A stretch of DNA of 64,000 bases. It comes from Xylophilus rhododendri. Its GTDB lineage: Bacteria; Pseudomonadota; Gammaproteobacteria; Burkholderiales; Burkholderiaceae_C. How positions within the stretch are numbered: position 1 is the stretch's first letter; each line of letters starts with the position of its first letter. Shown here piece after piece: positions 50,678 through 59,056 of the stretch. The stretch is from NCBI RefSeq assembly GCF_009906855.1, contig NZ_CP047650.1, positions 3,410,001-3,474,000 on the forward strand. The letters run 5' to 3'. The notes below the pieces were generated by a model that worked only from the letters and a program-made list of their open reading frames with translations, was not told where the DNA came from and searched no databases. A program made the position numbers and the translations under genes.

Positions 50678-53050
50678 ATGGCCGAAGTGATCATCCCCAC
50701 AGTGGCCGAGCCACTGTGGGACAACATTCCTGCGAGCCTCGCGCAGCGTCAGCAGTGGCTGCTGTGGAAGTTCGAAATAAAGCCTGGGGCGAAGAAGCCC
50801 CAAAAGATCCCGTACTACGTGATGGGCGGTCGCCGTACTGGCGACGTGGGCAGTGATCGTGATCGCCAGCGGCTCGCCACGCTGCAGGTCGCTCAGCGCG
50901 CGTATGCCAAAGCGCAATGGGACGGTGTTGGCTTCGCCTTTCTGCCCGATGACGGCTTGATCGGCGTCGACCTTGATGGGCAGTGGAACGACGATCCCGA
51001 GGGCTGGACCGACCGGTGTCGGAACATCGTCCAGGCCTGTGGCAGCTACACCGAGATCTCGCCCAGCGGCAAGGGCGTCCACATCATCGGCAGCGGAACG
51101 ACGACCACCAACAAGTCCAACGACATTGGGGTCGAGATCTTCTGCGGCAGTCAGTATTTCACCTTCACAGGCAAGCTCTGGCCGGATGCGCCTGCCGACG
51201 TGCAGCCGCTCGGCGAAATGGCCTTGCGTCGGTTGCACAAAACGGTGGATGAGGCCAAGGACGCCCACAAGAAGGCGAAGCAAGCGCCGCCGTCAGCAAG
51301 CAACGCCGAGCGCAGCCCTAGGTCGGCTGGCCAGGACGACTTCGCCTACATCAACGCGCAGGCGATGCAGGGGTTCGCGCTATGGGTGCCCGAGCTGTTC
51401 CCGAAGGCGCGGCAATACAAGGGCGGATACCGGATCACTTCCAAGGAACTGGGCCGCGACCTGCAGGAGGACTTGGCCATCCATCCCGAGGGCATTCAGG
51501 ACTTCGGCGAGGAGGCGACATATACGCCTATCGACCTGGTCATGAAGTGGCGTGGTCTGGCGAAGCCCGCGGAAGCGCTCCATTGGCTTGCCGCCCGACT
51601 GTCCATCATCTTGCCAAAGCCAGGGGGGCGCGAGCCAAAGGCACCGCGCGCGAACGATCCGGCTCCCGCTGGGGGGCGGGGAGATGACGGTGGGCGCGGC
51701 GGCGCCGGCGATGGCGGCGGCTTCGGCGAGCCGCCTGACGACGATAGCGACCTCGAAGCGCTGCATGCCAAGCTGGTCACCAGGCGAGGCTTCCCCGTCG
51801 ATTGCCGTGAGAACGTTCTCTATTGCCTGACGCTTGATCCTCGCCTGAACGGCTTGGTGCGCAAAAACGACTTCACGGGCTTACTGGAGCGAAGTCGAGA
51901 GACGCCCTGGGGCCGCGCAGCAGGCGAATGGGATGAGGAAGACGACCTTATGCTCGGCGAACACCTGTTGTTCAAACATGGCTTGGCCGTCAAGGCGAAG
52001 GCCACGCTTCGAGACGGCGTGATGATGGCCGCTCGCCTGCGCAAGTACAACCCGATCGTCGACCTGATCAAGGCTGCAACCTGGGACAAGGTTTCTCGCC
52101 TGGACCATTGGCTGGCTGACGTCTTCGAGGTCCAGCAGCGGGAGTACACGGCCCTCATCGGGCGGTGCTTTTTCATGGGGCTGGTCAAGCGCGCCTTGGA
52201 GCCTGGCTGCAAGTTCGACTACATGCTCATCATCAAGGGTGAGCAGGGCCTGCAGAAGTCCAGTGCTTGGCGGGCCATCGCCTACCCCTGGTTTACCGAC
52301 AACGCGATCCGCATCGGCGACAAAGACAGCCAGATGGCCCAGCAGATGGCCTGGATCGTCGAGTCGGCCGAGCTGGAGTCGCTGAACAAGTCGGAGTCGA
52401 CCCAGATCAAGCAGCATCTGTCGGCGCAGGAGGACTGGTATCGGCCTCCGTATGGCTCGCAGATGATCAAGGCGCCTCGCCACTCTGTGCACGTCGGCAC
52501 GACCAATGCCGACACGTTCCTGCGTGACGCTACGGGGGACCGGCGCTTCTGGCCGCTGGAGGTGTTCGTGGTCAATCTCGAACTGCTCAAGTCCCTGCTG
52601 CCGCAGCTGCTCGCTGAAGCCTATGTTCGCGTTTCAGCAGACGAGCGGTATTGGCCCAACCGCGAGGAAGAAAAGCGGTTGATCTTTCCCGAGCAGGAGC
52701 CTTTCAAGCGCGGTGACCCCTGGGAGGAGTACCTGGGCGAATACGTCAATGCTGAGGTCGGCGCCACGCAGGTCGACATACCCCGGCGCGACCGCGAGTT
52801 CTTTCCGACCACCGAGTTGTTTGACAAGGCCCTTCAGATCAAGGCCGACAAGATCGATGGCTCGGGGAACATGGATACCCGGCTGGGCAACTGCATGAAG
52901 GCGCTCGGCTTCAAGCGTGAGCGCGAATCCACCGGGAAGCGCAGGAGGGGCTTCACTCGCCTGCGCCAGCCGGTGGATTCCGCCGCCCAGCCCGCGCAAG
53001 CCGCGGCACCGAATCAGTGGCAGGAGCCGGATGACGCCCTGCCGTTCTAA
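50678..53050 (+). CDS. phage replication protein: primase-polymerase N-terminus, VapE-type helicase C-terminus
   Basis: 790 aa. N-terminal prim-pol-like part: GVGFAFLPDDGLIGVDLDG (acidic metal residues), YTEISPSGKGVHIIGSG, VEIFCGSQYFTFTG (about residues 85-165). A Gly-rich linker (about 325-350) leads to the VapE/DUF927-like ATPase: FDYMLIIKGEQGLQKSSAWR contains the Walker A-type GEQGLQKSS (about residues 520-528), then ESAELESLNKSE and VGTTNADTFLRDATGDRRFW with the arginine region. It would prime and unwind phage DNA at the origin. No obvious iteron origin was seen inside the gene. Confidence 0.85.
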   Translation: MAEVIIPTVAEPLWDNIPASLAQRQQWLLWKFEIKPGAKKPQKIPYYVMGGRRTGDVGSDRDRQRLATLQVAQRAYAKAQWDGVGFAFLPDDGLIGVDLDGQWNDDPEGWTDRCRNIVQACGSYTEISPSGKGVHIIGSGTTTTNKSNDIGVEIFCGSQYFTFTGKLWPDAPADVQPLGEMALRRLHKTVDEAKDAHKKAKQAPPSASNAERSPRSAGQDDFAYINAQAMQGFALWVPELFPKARQYKGGYRITSKELGRDLQEDLAIHPEGIQDFGEEATYTPIDLVMKWRGLAKPAEALHWLAARLSIILPKPGGREPKAPRANDPAPAGGRGDDGGRGGAGDGGGFGEPPDDDSDLEALHAKLVTRRGFPVDCRENVLYCLTLDPRLNGLVRKNDFTGLLERSRETPWGRAAGEWDEEDDLMLGEHLLFKHGLAVKAKATLRDGVMMAARLRKYNPIVDLIKAATWDKVSRLDHWLADVFEVQQREYTALIGRCFFMGLVKRALEPGCKFDYMLIIKGEQGLQKSSAWRAIAYPWFTDNAIRIGDKDSQMAQQMAWIVESAELESLNKSESTQIKQHLSAQEDWYRPPYGSQMIKAPRHSVHVGTTNADTFLRDATGDRRFWPLEVFVVNLELLKSLLPQLLAEAYVRVSADERYWPNREEEKRLIFPEQEPFKRGDPWEEYLGEYVNAEVGATQVDIPRRDREFFPTTELFDKALQIKADKIDGSGNMDTRLGNCMKALGFKRERESTGKRRRGFTRLRQPVDSAAQPAQAAAPNQWQEPDDALPF

Positions 53051-53416
53051 CCCTTTCAACGACAGCGTGGCTGGATGCCATGCGGTTTGGCCTCGCCCCG
53101 GCCGGGCAGACGTTTGCACGTTTGCCTCCCCGGTCATGACGCCGCCGCCGTCCACCCTAGTCCACCCTTGGGCCACCCGGGGTGGACGGCGCAAGTCGTT
53201 GATCTATTACGGGAACTGTCCCGGCCGTCCACCGGACCACCCAATCCGGCCGTTCCCTCATGAGGCGTGCGTGCGCAGACAGGCAGGCGTGTGTCTGCGC
53301 GCGCGCCCGGGCGCAACCCACCCGCACCTACTGAGAGGGATGGACAGATGGACGGATCAAGCATTGACGCGGGTTTGCAGCGTCCACCCCATGACCACCA
53401 GCCGAGTGAGATCCCG
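53051..53416. other. region after the replication gene, little coding evidence
   Basis: 366 bp with no persuasive gene on either strand. It holds a degenerate copy (14 of 16) of the GTGCAGACGTCTGCAC palindrome at 53104-53119 and a local CCACCCTAGTCCACCCTTGG / GGTGGACGG pair of near-repeats around 53153-53190 and 53228-53240. A weak in-frame extension of the next gene enters it. Confidence 0.4.
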
Positions 53417-53749
53417 ATGAGCCAGCCAGCGAAACAGGTCAACATGCGCGAAGCCATGCCCCGGACCGCGAAGTGGGTCGCAGAGATGCGCGAAAGGCAC
53501 GGAGCGCAATACATCGACCGCTGCATCCGAGCAGCCTTGGCCGGCGAGCGCAACCAGTTCTATGCCGTCGAGGGCGGGCATGTGGTGGGCACGCCGTTCG
53601 ATTGGAGCGAAACGCTGCGATTCCTCGTCACGATGAGCATCGTGTCGGGTGGTCCCTACGTAGCCGCCATGCGCGATCCTGCCGGCGACGTGGACCTTGT
53701 CGTTGTTCCGCCGGCCGCGACGAATGGAGGCGCCAATGGCCCGCATTGA
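53417..53749 (+). CDS. phage hypothetical protein
   Basis: 110 aa starting MSQPAKQVNMREAMPRTAKW. MRERHGAQYIDRCIRAALAG then FYAVEGGHVVGTPFDWSETL suggests a helical front and beta-rich rear. No family recognised. The frame extends upstream to 53267, but Met 53417 begins the better-looking sequence; it overlaps the next gene by 14 bp. Confidence 0.55.
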   Translation: MSQPAKQVNMREAMPRTAKWVAEMRERHGAQYIDRCIRAALAGERNQFYAVEGGHVVGTPFDWSETLRFLVTMSIVSGGPYVAAMRDPAGDVDLVVVPPAATNGGANGPH

Positions 53750-54188
53750 GTGGATGCACAACCGCCTTCAGAACTGGGCACTGTGGGCGGCGCGGGAACG
53801 CGGCGGGGGTCTGGGATTCTCCACTCAGTCGGTTCTCCTGCGGGATGTGACCGGCTCTGAGGCGCGCGAGTCATGGGTGCCAGTCGATGAGGTGGAGGCT
53901 GGCATCACGGATCGGGCGGTGTCATCCCTTGCTGAGCCTCATCCTGAATTGCACGAAACCCTGGTGCATTTCTACATCCACCAGCTGAGCGCGATCGGCA
54001 TCGTGGCTGCTGGCTCGGCCGCAAGCGTATCGACGGTGCATAGCCGGCTGGCGAATGCTGACCGCAAGCTGGCCGCCTGGCTGGCTGCACGGACTGAACG
54101 CCAAACCGCGGCAGCGGCGCCGCTTCCCAAAGCCCCTCGCGTTACCGGCACGCTACGGCGCAGCAAAAATGGGAGTTTTACAACATAG
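53736..54188 (+). CDS. phage antitermination-Q-like protein (tentative)
   Basis: 150 aa starting MARIEWMHNRLQNWALWAAR. The middle ELHETLVHFYIHQLSAIGIV followed by AASVSTVHSRLANADRKLAA looks like the sigma-region-4-type HTH of late-gene antitermination Q proteins. Position at the end of the early-right region, before a terminator and the late genes, fits that role. Assignment is by layout and motif shape only. Confidence 0.5.
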   Translation: MARIEWMHNRLQNWALWAARERGGGLGFSTQSVLLRDVTGSEARESWVPVDEVEAGITDRAVSSLAEPHPELHETLVHFYIHQLSAIGIVAAGSAASVSTVHSRLANADRKLAAWLAARTERQTAAAAPLPKAPRVTGTLRRSKNGSFTT

Positions 54189-54235
54189 AGCGAATCGGTA
54201 CATTTCAGGCACCTTGAGAAAAATGGGTTTACGCG

Positions 54236-54424
54236 ATGGGAACGCAGGGCTTCTCCCAAAAGCTGCGTCTTGCGACAGCAGTCAACAGGGTCAAGAAACA
54301 AGGAACTAAGCCGGTCAGCGAGGAAGAAAAGGCGCGGCACAGGCAGGTCGCAAAGGCTCGCGCCGACAAGCTACTCGCTGAGAACCTGGCACAGCGTGCG
54401 CTCGTTCAGAGCAAGCGCATCTAG
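54236..54424 (+). CDS. small basic phage protein
   Basis: 62 aa, MGTQGFSQKLRLATAVNRVK then a Lys/Arg-rich helix (EEEKARHRQVAKARADKLLA). No family recognised. A strong terminator follows 20 bp after its stop. Confidence 0.45.
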   Translation: MGTQGFSQKLRLATAVNRVKKQGTKPVSEEEKARHRQVAKARADKLLAENLAQRALVQSKRI

Positions 54425-54443
54425 TCCACACACATTCATCTAC

Positions 54444-54475
54444 AGCCCGCCGCGAGCAATCGCGGCGGGCTTTTT
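54444..54475 (+). terminator. rho-independent terminator at the end of the early-right region
   Basis: Perfect 11-bp stem AGCCCGCCGCG / CGCGGCGGGCT with a six-base AGCAAT loop, followed by TTTT. It separates early genes from the HNH and late genes, where a Q-type antiterminator would act. Confidence 0.85.
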
Positions 54476-54652
54476 CGTGGCCGGATGGAATCGCGCTGTC
54501 ACGCCGAGCCCTGAAGGCGTCCCACCACGGGGAAATGGTGGGGTCAACGGCACGAATGCGGTCCCGTGTTATCAGGGTGCGCCGCGAACGGCAGGGTCCA
54601 GTTGGGTCAGATCAAGCCCAGCAAGTCCGATGGACCCAACAACGAAAGCTCT

Positions 54653-55024
54653 ATGCCCGTCGCAGCCCCCCGCCCGTGCACGTATCCGGGCTGCGGGAGG
54701 CTCGTCCGCGACGGGTCTAGCCGGTGCGAGTCGCACCGCCGCTTCGAGCAGCGCCAGTTCGACCAGCAGCGCGGATCGGCTGCGTCACGCGGGTATGACT
54801 CGGCCTGGCAGCGTGCCCGCGAAGGATTCCTGCGAGCTCATCCGCTCTGTGCGAGCTGTGAGAAGGCCGATCTGGTGACACCCGCCACGGTCGTAGACCA
54901 CATCGTCCCGCACAGAAACGACAAGGTACTCTTCTGGACGCGGTCCAACTGGCAGCCGCTCTGCAAAAAGTGCCACGACATCAAGACGGCCACCGAAGAC
55001 GGTGGTTTTGGAAGGCGCAAGTAA
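54653..55024 (+). CDS. HNH endonuclease
   Basis: 123 aa. An N-terminal Cys/His pair (CTYPGCG ... CESH) precedes the HNH fold: CASCEKADLVTPATVVDHIV (Zn Cys pair and catalytic DH), then WTRSNWQPLCKKCHDIKTAT (Asn and second Cys pair). Phage HNH enzymes of this type usually sit beside the terminase and assist cos-type packaging; here the moron and tail-spike-like gene intervene. Confidence 0.85.
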   Translation: MPVAAPRPCTYPGCGRLVRDGSSRCESHRRFEQRQFDQQRGSAASRGYDSAWQRAREGFLRAHPLCASCEKADLVTPATVVDHIVPHRNDKVLFWTRSNWQPLCKKCHDIKTATEDGGFGRRK

Positions 55025-55028
55025 CTAA

Positions 55029-55892
55029 CTAATGCTGGGTCTGGAGTTGAGCAAGGTGGCAGTTTTTAAACTTCTTTCCGCTTAGGCATGGGCACGGTTC
55101 GTTCCGGCCGATTTTGCCCGGCGCGGAAATTCGATATTCCCCGTTTGGCATCTTGGTGAATACCAACTTTGATCCTTTGAGGTTCTCGGAGATTACCTGC
55201 TCCGGCATCGTCACGGGGTGGTTGGTCACTTTGTCAATAGGTGTGAAGAAGATAGGACCAATCGCTGCACCCGAAATTTTCGCCTTTCTCGTATACCCGA
55301 GTTCAAAGGATTTAATCACTTCATGCGCCATTTGCCGAATGGCGGCTCGCTCTGGACTCGATACGTCAATACGAGATTCGCCGTCGCGAGATATAGTAAC
55401 GCCAAGGGCGTTTTTGCGAGAAAAGGCCGCATATGAGGCGGGTATTTCGGGCGACACATGCCCCAAGCCCTCTTTGTTGGAAACGCGGTTGATCAAGTCC
55501 ATGCGCGTCAACCGATTTCCCGTCCCATCATCGAGGACCACTGCATTTAACCAATCGGTCTGTGATATTGGGACGCTGGGCCCATGCGGCCAATCGAGAA
55601 AGGCCTCGTGCGTGCCCGAGTTCGTCCCCACAGCTGCAAGCGCGTGGTAGTTCGGTAAAAGCTCATCGCGTGGCATTGCAGTATCAATTAAAAGATGCGT
55701 TTCAAAGCCAGCTTGCCTCACGAGTGGCGGGGCGTCAGGCTGGCCCCTGAATAGGACGCGCATAACTTGAGCCATTGTTTTCGACTGATGTAATTTGCCG
55801 TTGTCGAAACCATCGGCCGCGTCTTTTAGTATTTCAATGCTGTCTCGAAAGTGTCCTGCGATCTCTTCTGGTGTTTGCTGGTACTTGGTCAT
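55029..55892 (-). CDS. SEC-C motif protein, inverted cargo gene
   Basis: 287 aa on the strand opposite to the late genes. The C-terminus has the SEC-C zinc motif GRNEPCPCLSGKKFKNCHLA (about residues 262-281). The rest is an unrecognised domain with few landmarks (LLPNYHALAAVGTNSGTHEA; LGYTRKAKISGAAIGPIFF). AT-richer than its neighbours and oppositely oriented, it looks like a moron expressed in the lysogen. SEC-C tails occur on diverse stress or immunity proteins, but no function can be read. Confidence 0.7.
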   Translation of the reverse strand: MTKYQQTPEEIAGHFRDSIEILKDAADGFDNGKLHQSKTMAQVMRVLFRGQPDAPPLVRQAGFETHLLIDTAMPRDELLPNYHALAAVGTNSGTHEAFLDWPHGPSVPISQTDWLNAVVLDDGTGNRLTRMDLINRVSNKEGLGHVSPEIPASYAAFSRKNALGVTISRDGESRIDVSSPERAAIRQMAHEVIKSFELGYTRKAKISGAAIGPIFFTPIDKVTNHPVTMPEQVISENLKGSKLVFTKMPNGEYRISAPGKIGRNEPCPCLSGKKFKNCHLAQLQTQH

Positions 55893-55978
55893 GTATGAGT
55901 CCTAACTTCGCGGCTTGCAGCAATGGGCCGGATTCCGGCTCCGGCAAATATAAACCATAGACTTTTTTGGAGCTAAGT

Positions 55979-56287
55979 ATGGCAATCCTTTCGATTACTG
56001 AGTTCGCGGCGCTGGGCGCTAACTCCCGGGGCGGTCTGGCGCCGGTTGCGGCAGTCCCACCCGCAGCTCAGCAAACTCTGGCGATCGCCGGTGCATCAGC
56101 CGCATCTGTCGCATTCAGCGCAAAAACGAACTTAGTTCGCCTTTGCTCAGATGTCGCCTGCTATGTGGAATTCGCAACCTCGCCAACAGCTAGCGCCACG
56201 AAAATGCGCTTGCCGGCCGGTGTTCCTGAGTACTTCGGAGTCCAGCCGGGCAAGGGCTACAAGGTCGCAGTGATTGCGGGCGCGTGA
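55979..56287 (+). CDS. phage structural accessory protein (tentative)
   Basis: 102 aa starting MAILSITEFAALGANSRGGL, with a GGAG Shine-Dalgarno sequence 8 bp upstream. An Ala/Pro-rich front is followed by beta-strand-like ATKMRLPAGVPEYFGVQPGK. Such short Ala/Thr-rich proteins often accompany fibre or spike genes; it overlaps the next gene's start region. Confidence 0.5.
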   Translation: MAILSITEFAALGANSRGGLAPVAAVPPAAQQTLAIAGASAASVAFSAKTNLVRLCSDVACYVEFATSPTASATKMRLPAGVPEYFGVQPGKGYKVAVIAGA

Positions 56288-58308
56288 TGCTGGTCGGTCG
56301 CCTTGGTTCTATCTTTGCGGCGTCGGCTGCTTCCGTAGCGCCGACTCCGGCACCACCAGCCTCGGCATTTCCGAGCGCTGTTAGGAACCTTGCGGTTACT
56401 GGCGCGAATCAGGACATGGTTCTGAACTATGCCTACGATGCACCGACCAGCGGACTCGCTGTGACAACTGCAGGCTATCTTCACTACCAGCGCCTTCTAG
56501 GTGACACCGCTTGGACGGCAATCGATCCGACTGCTCTGATGGTGGGTCGAGCTGCACTCGCAGGCCCAATGCCTGCTGGTTTCCTGACTCGTGGCAAGAC
56601 CTACGAGTACCGTGTGGTGCCCACCAATTCCAGCGGCTCGGGTCCGGAGTCCATCGTCCAGATCTCGACCCCGATGATGACGCTGACGTCCCCGACGATC
56701 ACTTCTGATCCTTTGGCTGGTACAGCTGTCACCTGGACTAACGGTACGGCCGTGAGCACCACGGGTGGGGCTACCCCGACGCTGACGCACAAGCTGTTCG
56801 TCAATGGCACCGAAGTGCTCAACGCCACCAGCGGCAGCTATACCTCGACGGTTGAAGGTGACGTGATTGCTGTTGCGATGGACGCAACTGATTCTTCAGG
56901 TACTGCCCGTGAAGTGGATGGCCGAACCATCTATGCGGTCGGCACCACCGTGGTCACCGAAACCTCATTCGAGGGCCGAGTTCGCAAACGTGCACTCCCT
57001 GCGACCAGCCGATTCACTGCCGGCACCCGCTGGCTGAACCTGGCGGCTCAGACAGTTGCGAACGTGGCGGCAAGCGTCTACACGGGAGCCATCGGCATGG
57101 TGGGCGTGCCGCAAATGGATACCGGCAACAAGCTGCTCATCAAGTCGGCGCCGGGGACATCCCTGGGCTTCGACATGACCTGGAGCGGTCTGACCGTTGC
57201 ACCTCCGACGGACAAGATGCTGTCCGTGGTGCTGTACTTCCCGAATTGGCCTGACATTCCAAACCGGGTGCTGAACAGCATGGGGTTCGTTGTCCGCGGG
57301 GCAACCGGCGCCACCCGCTATATCTGCTCCTCGGCATACATCAATTTCGACGGCACCTGTACCGTGACTTTGATCGACGCCAACGACGCCGACGCCATGG
57401 CCGCGTTGAACAACGCGAACTACACGGTCACCTCCACGACCGGGAGCAATGGCGTCAACGCGCATTACAACTGGACGGAGAACATCTCCGACTTCCGCAT
57501 CTACACCAACATCCAGAATATCCCGGATGCACAGGTGCTGCTGCTGGGCGTGTTCAGTTCCAGCCGTCTAAAGAAGCCGCTGATGCTGTCCACCACGGAC
57601 ACTTCCGACGAAAGCGCAGTGAACCTGATGGTGCCTGCTGCAAAAGCTCGTGGCATCAAGCCTGCGATCCGTTCTGGTGGTGCCGACATCTTCCGCAATA
57701 CGGACTACCTGGCCGCGTTCAAGAAGGTGGTTGGTGATGGCTCGGCCGAGGTCTACAACGGTGCCTACCAGCGGTGGCCCAATGGCACGATCAGCGCCAA
57801 GCAAACCGAACTGGACTACAAGCAGCAGTCCGACTGGATGCGGACAAATGGCCTAGGCGATCCGGCTACCAACCCAGGTATCCGGGGTTACTCGGGTGCA
57901 GGCAATGCGCTGGGCGACCGAGCCAAACGCCAGCGGGCGGCATGGATGTCTGGTCTGACCATCATGAAGGGCGGCGCGAAGAACGGCATCTACTTCGGTC
58001 CTCACGGCATCGACGATCCAACGTCCCTGTTCACCTTCGGCAGTGGCTCGCTGAGCGCCATGCAGCGGTACACCAACATGGCTGAGAAGTTCGGCAGCAT
58101 CGCTATCAGCTTCTCCCACAACTACGCCACCTATGGTTCGACGCCGGTGCCTGACGCCAATAACGGGGTCGCTACTGGCGGCGAGTGGATCGAGAACACG
58201 ATCAGCCGTTTCGACTGGCTGAACACCAACTCGTCGAACGGCACGCTGAACGGAAAGATCAAAGCCGGCACCTTCAAGGAAATCAACGATTTCCTGCTCG
58301 GCAACTGA
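56287..58308 (+). CDS. large tail-spike or fibre-like phage protein
   Basis: 673 aa. After a short Ala/Pro-rich leader, residues ~30-230 look like fibronectin-III-type beta modules (YRVVPTNSSGSGPESIVQIS; LTHKLFVNGTEVLNATSGSY). Residues ~245-430 form a beta-rich Gly/Thr/Asn part, and the last ~230 residues (MLSTTDTSDESAVNLMVPAA, ARGIKPAIRSGGADIF, WMSGLTIMKGGAKNGIYFGP) have alternating helix/strand character faintly like a polysaccharide deacetylase or glycosidase barrel. Likely a receptor-binding or depolymerase protein. Lower GC3 than neighbours, and its position upstream of the terminase is unusual. Confidence 0.6.
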   Translation: MLVGRLGSIFAASAASVAPTPAPPASAFPSAVRNLAVTGANQDMVLNYAYDAPTSGLAVTTAGYLHYQRLLGDTAWTAIDPTALMVGRAALAGPMPAGFLTRGKTYEYRVVPTNSSGSGPESIVQISTPMMTLTSPTITSDPLAGTAVTWTNGTAVSTTGGATPTLTHKLFVNGTEVLNATSGSYTSTVEGDVIAVAMDATDSSGTAREVDGRTIYAVGTTVVTETSFEGRVRKRALPATSRFTAGTRWLNLAAQTVANVAASVYTGAIGMVGVPQMDTGNKLLIKSAPGTSLGFDMTWSGLTVAPPTDKMLSVVLYFPNWPDIPNRVLNSMGFVVRGATGATRYICSSAYINFDGTCTVTLIDANDADAMAALNNANYTVTSTTGSNGVNAHYNWTENISDFRIYTNIQNIPDAQVLLLGVFSSSRLKKPLMLSTTDTSDESAVNLMVPAAKARGIKPAIRSGGADIFRNTDYLAAFKKVVGDGSAEVYNGAYQRWPNGTISAKQTELDYKQQSDWMRTNGLGDPATNPGIRGYSGAGNALGDRAKRQRAAWMSGLTIMKGGAKNGIYFGPHGIDDPTSLFTFGSGSLSAMQRYTNMAEKFGSIAISFSHNYATYGSTPVPDANNGVATGGEWIENTISRFDWLNTNSSNGTLNGKIKAGTFKEINDFLLGN

Positions 58309-58507
58309 TGCGGCGAGCCCCTCACCCTCGAACCCGGCCGCACTGGCCACCTACTGACCGCCCGTGCATCTCATGCGCGTTGGCCGCCTGGGGAGGGGGG
58401 GGCGATAAAGTTTCACGCGTTCAGAACCCAGACCGTCAGTTCAGGCAAATTTCTGCGCGCGCAGGTTTTAGGGGTGGGGGGGTACCCCCGCCAGACAGGA
58501 GAACACC

Positions 58508-59056
58508 ATGGGTGCACGAGGACCAGCCCCGAAACCCGGCGAACTGAAAGCCCTCGAAGGCGGGCGCGGCCACCGCGCACTCAACCTCGACACCACGTTC
58601 CGGCCCGAGGTCGGCCTGCCGGACGCCCCGCGCTGGCTGACGCCCGAGGCGAAGAAAGCGTGGAAGCGGCTGGGCACTGAGCTGCTGTACTACAACCTGA
58701 TCAGCAAGGTCGACCGCGACGCGTTCGCCATGCTTTGCCAAACCATCGGCCGCCTGGAGATCGTCGAGCGATCGATCATGGGACGGATGGGGCGCCTGCT
58801 GGAGCAGGACAAGGATGCGGCCGAAGCGCTGATGGACAGCACGCCCAATGGGCTGAAGGTCCAAGCCGCGATCTACCAGGTACTCAACAAGGAACAGGAG
58901 AAGCTGCACCGGATGCTCGCCGAGTTCGGTCTCACACCGGCGCAGCGAGCTCGCGTGACCACTGCCATCCGTGCGCAGCTGCAGCTTATCGACGGGGGCG
59001 GTGCTCCCGCTGTCACGCCCTCGGGCGCACCTACCGGCTTCGCCGACTTCAGATGA
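58508..59056 (+). CDS. terminase small subunit, P27 family
   Basis: 182 aa. MGARGPAPKPGELKALEGGR is the hallmark start of P27-type small terminases; APRWLTPEAKKAWKRLGTEL and a C-terminal helix FGLTPAQRARVTTAIRAQ follow. It recognises phage DNA for packaging. The stop overlaps the large-subunit start (ATGA). GGAG precedes the ATG. Confidence 0.92.
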   Translation: MGARGPAPKPGELKALEGGRGHRALNLDTTFRPEVGLPDAPRWLTPEAKKAWKRLGTELLYYNLISKVDRDAFAMLCQTIGRLEIVERSIMGRMGRLLEQDKDAAEALMDSTPNGLKVQAAIYQVLNKEQEKLHRMLAEFGLTPAQRARVTTAIRAQLQLIDGGGAPAVTPSGAPTGFADFR

